A stretch of DNA of 53,320 nucleotides from Pelatocladus maniniholoensis HA4357-MV3. GTDB taxonomy: Bacteria; Cyanobacteriota; Cyanobacteriia; Cyanobacteriales; Nostocaceae. Each line of letters begins with the position of its first letter. The stretch's first letter is position 1. Where the stretch lies: NCBI GenBank assembly GCA_019359115.1, contig JAHHHW010000102.1:1-53320 (forward strand), in the 5' to 3' direction. The position numbers and the translations under genes were made by a program. The notes under the pieces are model-generated. The model ran no database searches. It saw only the letters and a program-made list of their open reading frames with translations, and had not been told where the DNA came from. This document shows positions 1 through 8,603 of this stretch, piece by piece.

Positions 1-150
1 TTGTTCTCTACAAGAATTATCTCAAACCCTTATTTATTCGTATAGACTAGCTGAATCGCAATGCTTGCATTTGCACCCTAAGAGCTAGTCACATAAAGGC
101 TTTGATAGTTGTCGGAGATGTCTAATAAGAATCCGATCGCATTATGTCAT

Positions 151-262
151 CGACCTACATTGCGAATGTATCGACCTACATTGCGAATGTATCGACCTAC
201 ATTGTGAATGTATCGGCTTACATTGCGAATGTATCGACTTACATTGCGAATGTATCGACCTG
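151..262. repeat. 21-bp tandem palindromic repeat array A
   Basis: Five consecutive 21-bp units plus 7 bases of a sixth. Each unit carries the palindrome ACATT-GCG-AATGT, and neighbouring units form a second one, ATGTA-n6-TACAT. Units differ at only a few positions (cgacct/cggctt/cgactt; gcg/gtg). The array ends 20 bp downstream of the stop of the decarboxylase gene on the minus strand. Because 21 is divisible by 3, it leaves open reading frames in several frames; these look spurious. A second array of the same family is at 46119-46286. Confidence 0.93.
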
Positions 263-281
263 AAAAAATTAACTCATTTGC

Positions 282-1778
282 TCAAAATTTACTCTTGACA
301 ATCGTAATTGTACTTAAATTAACATCCGCACAACCGCTAATAAATCCGCCCATTGCCTGGATTTGTTGCAAATATTCCAACGCAGGTTGAGTAATAACTT
401 CTCCCGGCATCAACACAGGAATACCAGGAGGATAAGGACAGATGATTTCAGCACAAACACATCCAGTAGTTTCTGGGATTGGTAATGCTTCTGTAGCAGC
501 AAAAAAAGCTTCACGGGGCGATATACGCACATAAACTCCCACGTTAAAAATATCATCCCATAAAACTTTATGCTTATACTGCCTCTTTTTTGTCACAGAA
601 GAGGTCATCTGAGTAAGTTGAATCAAAGCTTGCACCAACTGCTCGATATCTTCTTGGGTGTTACCCAAACTGATAATAAAGGTGAAATGTTGCAAAGAAG
701 CAAATTCTGCTGTGACACCTAGCTGTTGATCAAGAATTTCTTCGGCACTAAAGCCTGTCAAACCTAAACCAGAAACAGTCACAGTTAAGCGTGTTTGATC
801 TAATGTTATAAAACCTGGAGATTCCCCCAACCCCTCTTGTGAAGAAGGGCTTTGTAAAATCGACAATCCGGGAATTTGTGTAATTCTAATTCTCGCCTCC
901 TGTGCGAGTTGCAATGTACTGGACATTAACTCTTTACCATGAAGCGCCATTTGCTGACGGGCTGCATCTAATGAAGCTAAAAGTAAATAACTGGGACTGG
1001 TAGATTGTACTAACTGCAAAGCTTTGTTGAGGCGATCGCGATCTATTCTCTCACCTTGGATATGCAGCATTGACGCTTGAGTCATCGCACCCAATGTTTT
1101 ATGAATCGATTGTACAGATAAATCCGCACCTGCTTTTAAAGCCGGGGTGGGTAGTTGGGGATGGAAAGCAAAATGTGCGCCGTGAGCTTCGTCTACTAGT
1201 AAAGGGATATTGTATTGGTGGGTAATTTGCGCGATCGCCTTCACATCTCCACACACACCGTAGTATGTAGGGTAAACCATGATCACGGCTTTGGCGTCGG
1301 GATGTTGTTGTAGTGCTGCTGCTACTGCGTTAGGAGTGATACTGTGGGCAATATCTAAAATTGGGTCATATTCTGGATTGACAAAAATTGGTATAGCACC
1401 AGAGAGAATTAATCCTGCGATCGCTGAGGAATGAACATTGCGCGGCAGTATAATTTTATCGCCAGTGCCGCAGGTAGCCAGAATTGCTGCTTCAATTCCA
1501 CAAGTTGAACCATTGACAAGAAACCATGTTTGTGTAGCACCAAAAGCTTCTGCTGCTAATTCTTGCGCTTGTTGGATCGCCCCTGCTGGTGCAAACAAAT
1601 TATCCAACTCTGTTAATTCTGGTAAATCGTTGCGAAATACAGTTTGACCAAAAACATCAGCGATTTTCTGGGAAATTCCCACACCTCGTTTATGTCCTGG
1701 AGTGTAAAAAGGTGCGTGGGGACGTTTCGCACAGGCTTTTAAGGTGTCTAATAAAGGTGTTTGATTTTGATTGAGCAT
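282..1778 (-). CDS. Orn/Lys/Arg decarboxylase family protein (PLP, fold type I)
   Basis: PLP-dependent amino-acid decarboxylase of the ornithine/lysine/arginine family, expected to make a polyamine precursor (agmatine, cadaverine or putrescine); the substrate cannot be told from sequence. The N-terminus (PFYTPGHKRG) is the family's hallmark. The PLP lysine is in SIHKTLGA near residue 227, and LLVDEAHGAH supplies the cofactor-binding Asp and His. At 498 residues it matches the short, wing-less Gram-positive/cyanobacterial form rather than the 700+ residue enterobacterial enzymes. It starts at ATG 1778. Downstream, array A lies close to the stop; upstream is a repeat-filled gap, so it is probably monocistronic. 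Confidence 0.93.
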   Translation of the reverse strand: MLNQNQTPLLDTLKACAKRPHAPFYTPGHKRGVGISQKIADVFGQTVFRNDLPELTELDNLFAPAGAIQQAQELAAEAFGATQTWFLVNGSTCGIEAAILATCGTGDKIILPRNVHSSAIAGLILSGAIPIFVNPEYDPILDIAHSITPNAVAAALQQHPDAKAVIMVYPTYYGVCGDVKAIAQITHQYNIPLLVDEAHGAHFAFHPQLPTPALKAGADLSVQSIHKTLGAMTQASMLHIQGERIDRDRLNKALQLVQSTSPSYLLLASLDAARQQMALHGKELMSSTLQLAQEARIRITQIPGLSILQSPSSQEGLGESPGFITLDQTRLTVTVSGLGLTGFSAEEILDQQLGVTAEFASLQHFTFIISLGNTQEDIEQLVQALIQLTQMTSSVTKKRQYKHKVLWDDIFNVGVYVRISPREAFFAATEALPIPETTGCVCAEIICPYPPGIPVLMPGEVITQPALEYLQQIQAMGGFISGCADVNLSTITIVKSKF

Positions 1779-1785
1779 TTTTATA

Positions 1786-1817
1786 CAGTTATCAGTTATC
1801 AGTGAACAGTTATCAGT
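1786..1817. repeat. STRR heptanucleotide repeat (TTATCAG type)
   Basis: Degenerate tandem heptamers of the cagttat/tatcagt kind directly upstream of the decarboxylase start. They are the reverse complement of the repeat at 2086-2133, so the pair brackets the 1779-2134 gap in inverted orientation. STRRs of this kind are known from heterocystous cyanobacteria. Confidence 0.85.
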
Positions 1818-2085
1818 AAATCATGTGTTTTTCCTTAGTACTGCTTTGCGTAAAATAGTAGCGACCTTAAACGCAGAGTATTTCCTCAAAAGAATTCGCT
1901 ACGAATTAATTAAAACACTCTCAACAAGGTTATAGATATTTAGGAAGATGTCAGCAAGGTTGATTGTCATTTAGCTTGGAAAAGCTAAGTAATTTAAATC
2001 AGTTTAGACGCGTAGCGGCTTGCCGTAGGCTACAGTACCAGCAGTCCTTTTATACGTATGGTGTGAGGTTAACAAAAACAGTGGT
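1818..2085. other. Intergenic gap between decarboxylase and Pro-rich ORF
   Basis: No gene seen. It carries a short piece (about 2006-2031, gacgcgtagcggcttgcc...) of the dispersed repeat with a gcgtag core that recurs at 6306, 15117 and 18357. It also holds the phrase tatggtgtgaggtta (near 2058), found again near 21073. The decarboxylase promoter should lie in its left part, but I cannot pick out a convincing -10/-35. Confidence 0.5.
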
Positions 2086-2133
2086 ACTGATAACTGATAA
2101 CTGATAACTGACAATTGATAACTGACAACTGAT
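2086..2133. repeat. STRR heptanucleotide repeat (ACTGATA type)
   Basis: About seven degenerate copies of actgata/actgaca, ending at the ATG of the small Pro-rich ORF. It is the inverted partner of 1786-1817, and the same heptamer occurs at 19709-19735. Confidence 0.88.
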
Positions 2134-2134
2134 C

Positions 2135-2359
2135 ATGATTTATCTGATTTCTGAACCTCAACCTAACGAACCACCAATTCCCAACCCAGAACCAAATCCT
2201 GTACCCCCTCCTGAACCCACACCAGGGCCAACGGTTCCTCACCCCGTACCAGATCCTGTTCCTGAAACCGTACCAGCACCCATACCACAAACCGTACCTG
2301 GTCCTATTCCTCAAACAGTTCCAGGAACAATTCCACAAACAATCCCCGAACCTGTTTAA
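2135..2359 (+). CDS. Small proline-rich protein, hypothetical
   Basis: A 74-residue ORF that is about 40 percent proline after the first seven residues. It has repeating PxP, PEPxP and PQTVPG-type units and no cysteine, signal peptide or membrane segment. It would be an extended polyproline-II-like chain; no function is recognisable. The ATG directly follows an STRR and has no visible Shine-Dalgarno. It ends 42 bp before ychF on the same strand. The opposite strand is also open here (an Arg/Trp/Gly-rich frame), which I take as its shadow. The regular Pro/Glu/Thr pattern favours this strand, but it could be a non-coding repeat expansion. Confidence 0.45.
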   Translation: MIYLISEPQPNEPPIPNPEPNPVPPPEPTPGPTVPHPVPDPVPETVPAPIPQTVPGPIPQTVPGTIPQTIPEPV

Positions 2360-2401
2360 AATTGATTTCGTCTAGTTTTAACTTCAAATCCAAAATCTAA
2401 C

Positions 2402-3493
2402 ATGCTGAGAGCCGGGATTGTCGGACTTCCCAACGTTGGAAAATCTACGTTATTTAATGCTTTAGTAGCTAACGCGAAAGCAGAAGCTGCTAACTTCCCT
2501 TTTTGTACAATAGAACCGAATGTCGGTGTTGTCGCAGTGCCAGACGAACGGTTAAATGTTCTAAGCAAGATTTCCAATTCGGTACAAATTATCCCGGCGC
2601 GCGTTGAGTTCGTGGATATTGCTGGTTTGGTCAAAGGCGCAAGTCAGGGTGAGGGACTGGGTAATCAATTTTTGTCTCATATCCGCGAAGTTGATGCGAT
2701 CGTTCATGTGGTGCGTTGTTTTGAAAATGATGACATCATTCACGTTGCAGGTTCAGTTGATCCGGCGCGGGATATTGAGATAATTAATTTAGAACTAGGT
2801 TTAGCTGATTTAGCACAAATCGAACGTCGCATTGAACGCACGAAAAAACAAGCCCGTACTAGCAAAGAAGCGCAATTTGAATTGACAGTATTGGAAAAAT
2901 TAGCTACTGCATTAAATGAAGGCAAATCAGTACGGCAAATTAGTTTAACAGAAGAAGAAGCAGAAGTAATTAAAATATTAGGATTACTGACATCCAAACC
3001 AATTATTTATGCTGCTAATGTATCTGAAAATGAATTGGCAACAGGTAATGAGTTTGTCGAAAAAGTTAGACAAATTGCCGCCAATGAAAATGCCCAAGTG
3101 GTAACAGTTTCTGCTCAAGTAGAAGCAGAATTAATCGAATTATCAGACGAGGAAAGAGTAGATTTTCTTGCATCTTTGGGTGTGGAAGAAGGCGGTTTAA
3201 AATCATTAATTCGTGCCACTTACACACTCTTAGGATTGCGTACTTATTTCACATCTGGTGAAAAAGAAACTCGCGCTTGGACAATCACAGCCGGAATGTC
3301 AGCACCGCAAGCAGCAGGTGTAATTCACACTGATTTTGAACGTGGATTTATTCGCGCTGAAACTGTTGCTTACGATGATTTGGTAACATCTGGTTCTATG
3401 AGTGCTGCAAAGGAAAAAGGCTTAGTTCGCAGTGAAGGAAAAGAGTATGTTGTGAAGGAAGGCGATGTGATGCTATTCCGATTTAATGTGTAA
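2402..3493 (+). CDS. ychF: YchF, Obg-family ATPase/GTPase
   Basis: Ribosome-associated P-loop NTPase of the universal YchF/OLA1 family. The Walker A motif GLPNVGKST is at residues 8-16, switch II is DIAGLVKGAS, and the G4 position reads AANVSE in place of NKxD, the change that gives this family ATP preference. The helical coiled insertion (AQIERRIERTKKQ) and the C-terminal TGS domain (RAWTITAG...VIHTDFERGFIRAE) are present. At 363 residues it has the family's standard length, ending in the usual KEGDVMLFRFNV. It is followed by a large inverted-repeat element rather than a partner gene, so it is probably transcribed alone or with the Pro-rich ORF. Confidence 0.97.
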   Translation: MLRAGIVGLPNVGKSTLFNALVANAKAEAANFPFCTIEPNVGVVAVPDERLNVLSKISNSVQIIPARVEFVDIAGLVKGASQGEGLGNQFLSHIREVDAIVHVVRCFENDDIIHVAGSVDPARDIEIINLELGLADLAQIERRIERTKKQARTSKEAQFELTVLEKLATALNEGKSVRQISLTEEEAEVIKILGLLTSKPIIYAANVSENELATGNEFVEKVRQIAANENAQVVTVSAQVEAELIELSDEERVDFLASLGVEEGGLKSLIRATYTLLGLRTYFTSGEKETRAWTITAGMSAPQAAGVIHTDFERGFIRAETVAYDDLVTSGSMSAAKEKGLVRSEGKEYVVKEGDVMLFRFNV

Positions 3494-3500
3494 TTTAGTA

Positions 3501-3621
3501 CCGCCTCGGAATTTATTCCGAGTCTCATAGCGCAAGTCCTCTGAAGAGGACTCAAAAAAAGTTTGTTCCAGTCCACTTGAGTGGACTTTCGCTATGAGCC
3601 TGGAACTTTAGTTCTAGGCGG
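3501..3621. repeat. Cloverleaf-like nested inverted-repeat element 1
   Basis: A 121-bp intergenic element 7 bp after the ychF stop. Outer stem CCGCCT (3501) pairs with AGGCGG (3616-3621). Inside, in order: hairpin CGGAATTTATTCCG; an arm closed by CTCATAGCG/CGCTATGAG holding two hairpins (AGTCCTCT-ga-AGAGGACT and AGTCCACTTGAGTGGACT); and hairpin GAACTTTAGTTC. The layout matches the element at 35247-35350 although the sequences differ. It could act as a terminator or processing site for ychF mRNA, but its form is that of a dispersed repeat. Confidence 0.85.
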
Positions 3622-3840
3622 GATACAGTTTCAACATGAAAAATTTTGACTTGTATGTACACCGTAGCCTTGGTAAGGGAAGGTTGGGAGGGGTTAAAAT
3701 AATGTGCAGCTTTACACAGAATTGGTATCAGATCCCCGACTTCTCAAATAAGTCGGGGATCTATAACCCCTTTACCCTCAAAAAATATGCAAATAGAACG
3801 TGCTTTAAATTACAAATGTAATTAGTTATTAACTGTTAGG
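3622..3840. other. Intergenic region after ychF, with repeat hairpin
   Basis: No convincing gene; a 61-codon frame on the plus strand runs through a repeat hairpin and has no family signature. The hairpin at 3730-3762 (AGATCCCCGACTT / AAGTCGGGGATCT, 13-bp stem, 7-nt loop) is a common intergenic repeat in this group and could serve as a terminator. Confidence 0.6.
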
Positions 3841-4767
3841 TTACAAAATTTCCTCATCTACAGAAAAATCAATTTCTGCTTGATCTCGTCCTGATACTAA
3901 ATAATCATTCTCAAAGGAATCTTTTAACCCAGAAATCAGGTCATACTCAGGTTTCCAATCTAATTGAGTCATAGCTTTATTGACTGAAGCAAAAAAGTGC
4001 TGTGTTCGCATAGGAAAAGCTTTACGCTTACCAAAATCAAACTTTTTCGGATCGTAATGAACGATTTTGATATTATCTGGTGATTTCCCCACCGCAACAG
4101 CACAAGCACGGGCTAAACCATCAAAAGTTACAAAGCGATCGCCTGAAATATTGTAAATTTGTCTAACTGCTTGGGAATTACCTAAAACTTTGGTCATTGC
4201 TGTTGCTAAGTCTTTGACATGGCCTAGCTGGGTGATATGTAAGCCATTACTAGGGATTGGAATTGGGCGATCGCGCACAATTCTGTCAAAAAACCAAGCT
4301 TCCAAATCGTTATAGTTCTGTGGTCCATAAATGTAGGTGGGACGAATAGAAGTAAAGGGAATTCCTTGTTGTGTTAAGTAAGCTTCAGTTTCATGCTTAC
4401 CCTTATGGCGACTTTTCGGATCGACTGCATCACCTTCAATGTGAGGCATTTGGTCTGATTTGAGGTATACTCCAGCAGAACTCATATATACAAAATTTTG
4501 TACACGCCCTTGAAAAATTTCTGCAAGTGGTTGAGTATCAGTAAGTTCCCGCCCATTATTGTCAAAAATGGCATCAAAATTCTCTTTAGAAAGTTTTTCT
4601 TTTAATTGGATTGTGTCAGTGCGATCGCCTGTTATTTGTCCTACACCTTCAACTGGTGCTGGACGATTACCACGATTAAAAAGTACTACTTCATGTCCTT
4701 GTTGCACCAACAGTTGTGTGAGATAAACACCAATAAATCGAGTACCACCCATAATTAGAATTCGCAT
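3841..4767 (-). CDS. NAD-dependent epimerase/dehydratase, CSP41-like
   Basis: Extended short-chain dehydrogenase of 308 residues. The nucleotide-binding motif is GGTRFIG (residues 7-13), not the classical GxxGxxG, as in the CSP41 family (chloroplast stem-loop RNA-binding proteins) and its cyanobacterial homologues. The body (FVYMSSAGVY, RPTYIYGPQNYNDLEAWFFDRI) also fits that family. The catalytic YxxxK of active epimerases is not clear. By homology it may bind RNA or ribosomes rather than change a sugar; this is inference. It starts at ATG 4767 and is divergent from the polysaccharide genes across a 268-bp gap. Confidence 0.85.
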   Translation of the reverse strand: MRILIMGGTRFIGVYLTQLLVQQGHEVVLFNRGNRPAPVEGVGQITGDRTDTIQLKEKLSKENFDAIFDNNGRELTDTQPLAEIFQGRVQNFVYMSSAGVYLKSDQMPHIEGDAVDPKSRHKGKHETEAYLTQQGIPFTSIRPTYIYGPQNYNDLEAWFFDRIVRDRPIPIPSNGLHITQLGHVKDLATAMTKVLGNSQAVRQIYNISGDRFVTFDGLARACAVAVGKSPDNIKIVHYDPKKFDFGKRKAFPMRTQHFFASVNKAMTQLDWKPEYDLISGLKDSFENDYLVSGRDQAEIDFSVDEEIL

Positions 4768-5035
4768 AAATCCCCAATTTTTATGTCAGTTACCTTTTGA
4801 AGAGATTGAGGAATAGGGACAAGGAGGACAAAACAATTCAAAATTCAAGAACTTGTTGCCCAATCCCTGATCCCCGATCCCCAATTTGAGGTTATCAGCT
4901 TGTGGAACCTATTTTGAGAAGATAACGTCTTTTAGTTGATATGGGGCATTTCCCATTTTCAATTACAACGGGAAACTTTTCAGTTAACCTCACAATTTAC
5001 ATGTATTTTTTTTTACCTATTAATTAAAGTTAGCT

Positions 5036-6175
5036 GTGCCCTTAAAATATGCTTTGGTGCATGAGTGGCTGACACCTAAAGCCACTGGTGGTTCGGAACT
5101 AGTTGTGCGGGAAATTCTGAACTCTGTTGATGCGGACTTATATGCGCTCATCGATTTTGAATCTCGCAATCCAGACAGTTATTTATATAAACGTCAGATT
5201 GGCACGACGTTTCTTCAATACTTCCCATTTGCCTATACAGGTGTACAAAAATACCTACCTTTTTTACCCTTAGCAATTGAACAACTCGATTTGCGTGGGT
5301 ATGACATTATTCTTTCTTCATCTCATGCTGTTGCTAAAGGAGTTCTCACTTCTGGTGAACAGCTACATATTTGCTATTGTCATAGTCCCATGCGCTACGC
5401 TTGGGACTTAACTTTTGATTATCTGCACCAAAGCAAATTAGGTAAGGGTGTACCTGGTTGGATAACACGATATTTATTACATAATTTACGTGTATGGGAT
5501 GTATTAAGTGCTAATCGTGTTGATTATTTTGTTGCTAATTCCTACCATACAGCTCGTCGAATTTGGCGTTGCTACCGACGGGAAGCAACTGTTATTTATC
5601 CACCTGTTAATATCGAAAATTTTACTTTTTCACCTGACAAAGAAGACTTTTATCTAACTGTTTCCCGATTAGTTAGTTACAAACAAGTATCTCTAATTGT
5701 CAGAGCTTTCAACCAAATGCAAAAAAAATTAGTAGTAATTGGCACAGGTCCAGAAATGAAAAAAATTCGTCAAATAGCAAATTCAAATATACAAATTCTC
5801 GGTTGGCAGCCTGATGAGGTTGTAAAAAAATATATGACTTATGCTAAAGGTTTTGTATATGCAGCTTGTGAAGATTTTGGCATTGCCTTAGTAGAAGCAC
5901 AAGCTTGTGGTACGCCAGTGATTGCCTATGACGCTGGTGGTGCAAAAGAAACGGTACGGGATATCCGCACATGGGAAGACAAAGCAACGGGTATATTGTT
6001 TGAGGAACAAAAAGAAGCATCTCTAATCAGAGCGACAGAAACTTTAGAAGCCTCTTACAGTAAATTCAATCCAGAATATGTCCGATTGCACGCAGAACAG
6101 TTTAAAACACAAATTTTTGTCCAGCGTTATCTAGAATTTTTACAGAGGTGTATCGAAAAAAATTTATCCAAGTAG
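5036..6175 (+). CDS. Glycosyltransferase family 4
   Basis: Cytoplasmic GT-B glycosyltransferase of 379 residues. It starts at GTG with no better upstream ATG. The N-terminal domain begins ALVHEWLTPKATGGSE. The C-terminal Rossmann half has TVSRLVSYKQVSLIVRAF and the GT4 nucleotide-sugar signature EDFGIALVEAQACGTPVIAY with the E-x7-E pair. Donor and acceptor are unknown. It heads a plus-strand block with a priming sugar transferase and the GDP-fucose pathway, so it probably adds a sugar to a lipid-linked exopolysaccharide unit. A comparable pair (hepB/hepE) makes heterocyst envelope polysaccharide in Anabaena, but that identity is not established here. Confidence 0.9.
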   Translation: MPLKYALVHEWLTPKATGGSELVVREILNSVDADLYALIDFESRNPDSYLYKRQIGTTFLQYFPFAYTGVQKYLPFLPLAIEQLDLRGYDIILSSSHAVAKGVLTSGEQLHICYCHSPMRYAWDLTFDYLHQSKLGKGVPGWITRYLLHNLRVWDVLSANRVDYFVANSYHTARRIWRCYRREATVIYPPVNIENFTFSPDKEDFYLTVSRLVSYKQVSLIVRAFNQMQKKLVVIGTGPEMKKIRQIANSNIQILGWQPDEVVKKYMTYAKGFVYAACEDFGIALVEAQACGTPVIAYDAGGAKETVRDIRTWEDKATGILFEEQKEASLIRATETLEASYSKFNPEYVRLHAEQFKTQIFVQRYLEFLQRCIEKNLSK

Positions 6176-6282
6176 ATGTGAGATATTGTTTTTGCAGAAG
6201 CTTTTGGAAAATTGCTCCCAGAAGCACCTGCTTTTGGCTTTAAGATTGGGACTATGTGTGGTGTGGATTATTAAGGAGTATG

Positions 6283-7116
6283 ATGACTGCCCAGAGCTCA
6301 CTCCTCTCCGGCAAGCGCTCGCGTAGCGCATCCGGGACGGGGCGTTCCTTTACAGACAGCCCCTCTTTGCCTGAAAGACGCTCACCATCTGGTGAAGCCA
6401 GGTTAACGTGGATTGGGCGATCGCGTACGTTCTTAAAACGCGGTCAACCAGTAAAGACGCCTAGAGTTAAACCTAGAGGTCTGTCTTTTCAGGCTCTCAA
6501 CGGAGAGTTTGGTAAACGACTATTTGATATTGTCTTTTCGCTTTCTGTACTAATTTTGTTTTCTCCCGTTTATTTAATTTTGGCCTTGCTAATTGCTTTG
6601 AGTTCAGAAGGCCCAATTTTTTATGTCCAAGAACGGGTTGGTAAAAACTACAGGCCTTTCAATTGTATTAAATTCCGCACCATGGTGACGAATGCTGACG
6701 AAATCCTTATGCAAATGATGGATACATCGCCAGAGTTGCGGCAAGAATTTGAAAGCACTTTCAAACTCAAACATGACCCTCGAATTACAATGATCGGTAA
6801 ATTTTTACGAATTACCAGTTTGGACGAATTTCCTCAATTTTGGAACGTTCTCAAAGGAGACATGAGCGTTGTTGGTCCACGACCGTTAGTAGCGGAAGAA
6901 TTACCAAAATACGGTTATTACATTGACCAAATCTTAACTATCCGACCTGGCATAACTGGATTATGGCAAGTCTCTGGTCGCAATGACATTCCCTATCCTC
7001 GGCGAGTTCAAATAGACCTGCATTATGTGAAATTCCGAAATTTTTGGCTCGATCTATGGATTGTTTTGAAAACGATTCGTGTGGTAATCATACCAAAAGA
7101 TAACGGCGCTTACTGA
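6283..7116 (+). CDS. Undecaprenyl-phosphate sugar transferase (bacterial sugar transferase, WcaJ/ExoY type)
   Basis: Priming glycosyl-1-phosphate transferase that puts the first sugar on the lipid carrier. The core is complete: a membrane hairpin (RLFDIVFSLSVLILFSPVYL), VQERVGKNYRPFNCIKFRTM, LDEFPQFWNVLKGDMSVVGP and RPGITGLWQVSGR. AAGGAG at 6273-6278 supports a start at ATG 6280 or 6283; I use 6283. The first 60 or so residues are odd: Ser/Arg/Gly-rich and encoded by a dispersed repeat (about 6300-6405), not by family sequence. Members normally begin close to the membrane segment. About 100 bp separates it from the GT4 gene, so co-transcription is likely. Confidence 0.93.
   Translation: MTAQSSLLSGKRSRSASGTGRSFTDSPSLPERRSPSGEARLTWIGRSRTFLKRGQPVKTPRVKPRGLSFQALNGEFGKRLFDIVFSLSVLILFSPVYLILALLIALSSEGPIFYVQERVGKNYRPFNCIKFRTMVTNADEILMQMMDTSPELRQEFESTFKLKHDPRITMIGKFLRITSLDEFPQFWNVLKGDMSVVGPRPLVAEELPKYGYYIDQILTIRPGITGLWQVSGRNDIPYPRRVQIDLHYVKFRNFWLDLWIVLKTIRVVIIPKDNGAY
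6300..6405. repeat. Dispersed repeat within the sugar transferase 5' coding region
   Basis: GC-rich stretch with gcaagcgctcgcgtagcgc, several short palindromes (ctcaccatctggtgaag) and a base composition unlike the AT-rich flanks. The cgcgtagcg core also occurs in the repeats at 15117 and 18357. It stays in frame and encodes a low-complexity Ser/Arg-rich extension. Confidence 0.6.
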
Positions 7117-7501
7117 AAAAGTACTAAACCTTGATTTCGTGGGGCATTCATTGCCCCAAATGCCAAAAAAAGCATGAAGCATTAAATCAGAATTATTGAT
7201 CAATTATTGTTTCACTCAAATTTTTGCTTATGGTTCCAGCTTTATTCTTTCTTCAAAATTATAAAAATATATAAACTTTCAGTAAAAAATTACAGAAAAT
7301 ATAGACAGCTTCGACAAATTAATTTGTTTTAATGAGGAAATATCCTGAAAATAATCTAAAATCGGCATATTTACTGAGGTGAAATAACATAGAAGCAAGG
7401 AAACTCGTGAGTTTCCCATTGGGCAATTGAGCAAACTGTTGCTAAGTTGTACCGGGTCGCTTGTATAAATAATCATCAGAAACGACAAGGGATAATTGAG
7501 C
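7117..7501. other. Intergenic gap between sugar transferase and gmd
   Basis: 385 bp, AT-rich, no gene supported. A minus-strand frame at 7279-7530 overlaps the gmd start and has no family match. A hairpin (GGGGCA-ttcat-TGCCCC, 7141-7156) just after the sugar transferase may end the upstream transcript, so gmd-fcl probably have their own promoter in the right half. AAGGG at 7488-7492 is a weak ribosome site for gmd. Confidence 0.55.
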
Positions 7502-8581
7502 ATGACGCAACAAAAGCGAGCGTTGATCACTGGTATTACTGGTCAAGATGGTTCCTATTTAAGTGAATTTTTACTTGAACAAGGTTACGAGGTTCATGGC
7601 ATTATTCGTCGGACTTCCACCTTTAACACAGACCGCATCGACCATATTTACGAAGACCCTCACAAAGAAGGAGTGCGGCTGTTGCTTCACTATGGGGATC
7701 TGACAGATGGTACTACACTGCGCCGCATCTTAGAAGAAGTCCAACCAACAGAGATTTACAATTTGGGCGCTCAATCCCATGTAAGGGTCAGCTTTGATGC
7801 ACCAGAATACACAGTTGATGCAGTGGGAATGGGAACACTGCGTCTGTTGGAAGCAATTCGCGACTATCAACACCGTACAGGTATTCAGGTGCGCTTCTAC
7901 CAAGCTGGTTCTTCAGAAATGTTTGGTTTGGTACAAGAAGTACCTCAAAAGGAAACTACGCCTTTTTATCCCCGCAGTCCCTATGCCTGTGCTAAGGTTT
8001 ATGCCCACTGGCAAACTCTAAACTACCGGGAATCTTACGGCTTGTTTGCGTGTAATGGCATACTGTTTAACCACGAATCACCGAGACGAGGTGAAACCTT
8101 TGTCACACGTAAAATAACCATGGCTGTAGCCCGCATTTTTGCTGGTAGACAGAAAAAACTATATATGGGTAATCTGGATGCCAAGCGGGATTGGGGTTAC
8201 GCCAAAGATTACGTTAAAGCAATGTGGATGATGTTGCAGCAAGATGAACCTGACGACTATGTAATTGCCACTGGTGAAACCCATACAGTACAAGAGTTTC
8301 TGGAACTGGCGTTTGGTTATGTAAATCTTAAGTGGCAAGATTATGTGGAATTTGATCCACGCTATCTGCGCCCAGCAGAAGTAGACTTATTGATTGGTGA
8401 TCCAACAAAAGCCCAGCAAAAATTGGGCTGGAAACCTTCGGTAACATTTGAGGAATTAGCTTCCTTAATGGTGGAAGCAGACTTACAAGCTTTAGGTTTG
8501 ACTTCTCCGAATGGGAAATTAGCAAATGCAATTATGGATAATGCCATGATTCGGCAGGAAGTAGGGGTGCTGCATCTGTGA
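7502..8581 (+). CDS. gmd: GDP-mannose 4,6-dehydratase
   Basis: Converts GDP-D-mannose to GDP-4-keto-6-deoxymannose, the first step toward GDP-L-fucose. The Rossmann motif [11 protein letters not shown] is at the N-terminus; [19 protein letters not shown], the catalytic YACAK (YxxxK), and [17 protein letters not shown] are family signatures. I chose ATG 7502 ([11 protein letters not shown]); TTG 7496 in the same frame would add only two residues. Length of 359 residues is standard. It is followed 22 bp later by GDP-fucose synthase, the enzyme for the next step, so the two form a functional operon. Confidence 0.97.
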   Translation: MTQQKRALITGITGQDGSYLSEFLLEQGYEVHGIIRRTSTFNTDRIDHIYEDPHKEGVRLLLHYGDLTDGTTLRRILEEVQPTEIYNLGAQSHVRVSFDAPEYTVDAVGMGTLRLLEAIRDYQHRTGIQVRFYQAGSSEMFGLVQEVPQKETTPFYPRSPYACAKVYAHWQTLNYRESYGLFACNGILFNHESPRRGETFVTRKITMAVARIFAGRQKKLYMGNLDAKRDWGYAKDYVKAMWMMLQQDEPDDYVIATGETHTVQEFLELAFGYVNLKWQDYVEFDPRYLRPAEVDLLIGDPTKAQQKLGWKPSVTFEELASLMVEADLQALGLTSPNGKLANAIMDNAMIRQEVGVLHL

Positions 8582-8603
8582 ACAAGATCCACGAGAACAA
8601 AAG

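Noticed and set aside
151-262. CRISPR array
   Set aside because: Units are contiguous 21-mers with no unique spacers and no cas genes nearby.
208-390. Small repeat-encoded gene (MYRLTLR units)
   Set aside because: It is one frame through the 21-bp array; the array is open in several frames because 21 is a multiple of 3, and the rest overlaps the decarboxylase.
2069-2338. Trp/Arg/Gly-rich protein antisense to the Pro-rich ORF
   Set aside because: Composition is what the complement of a proline-rich frame gives; no ribosome site.
3636-3821. 61-codon gene after ychF
   Set aside because: It passes through a known-type palindromic repeat (3730-3762) and has no family features or ribosome site.
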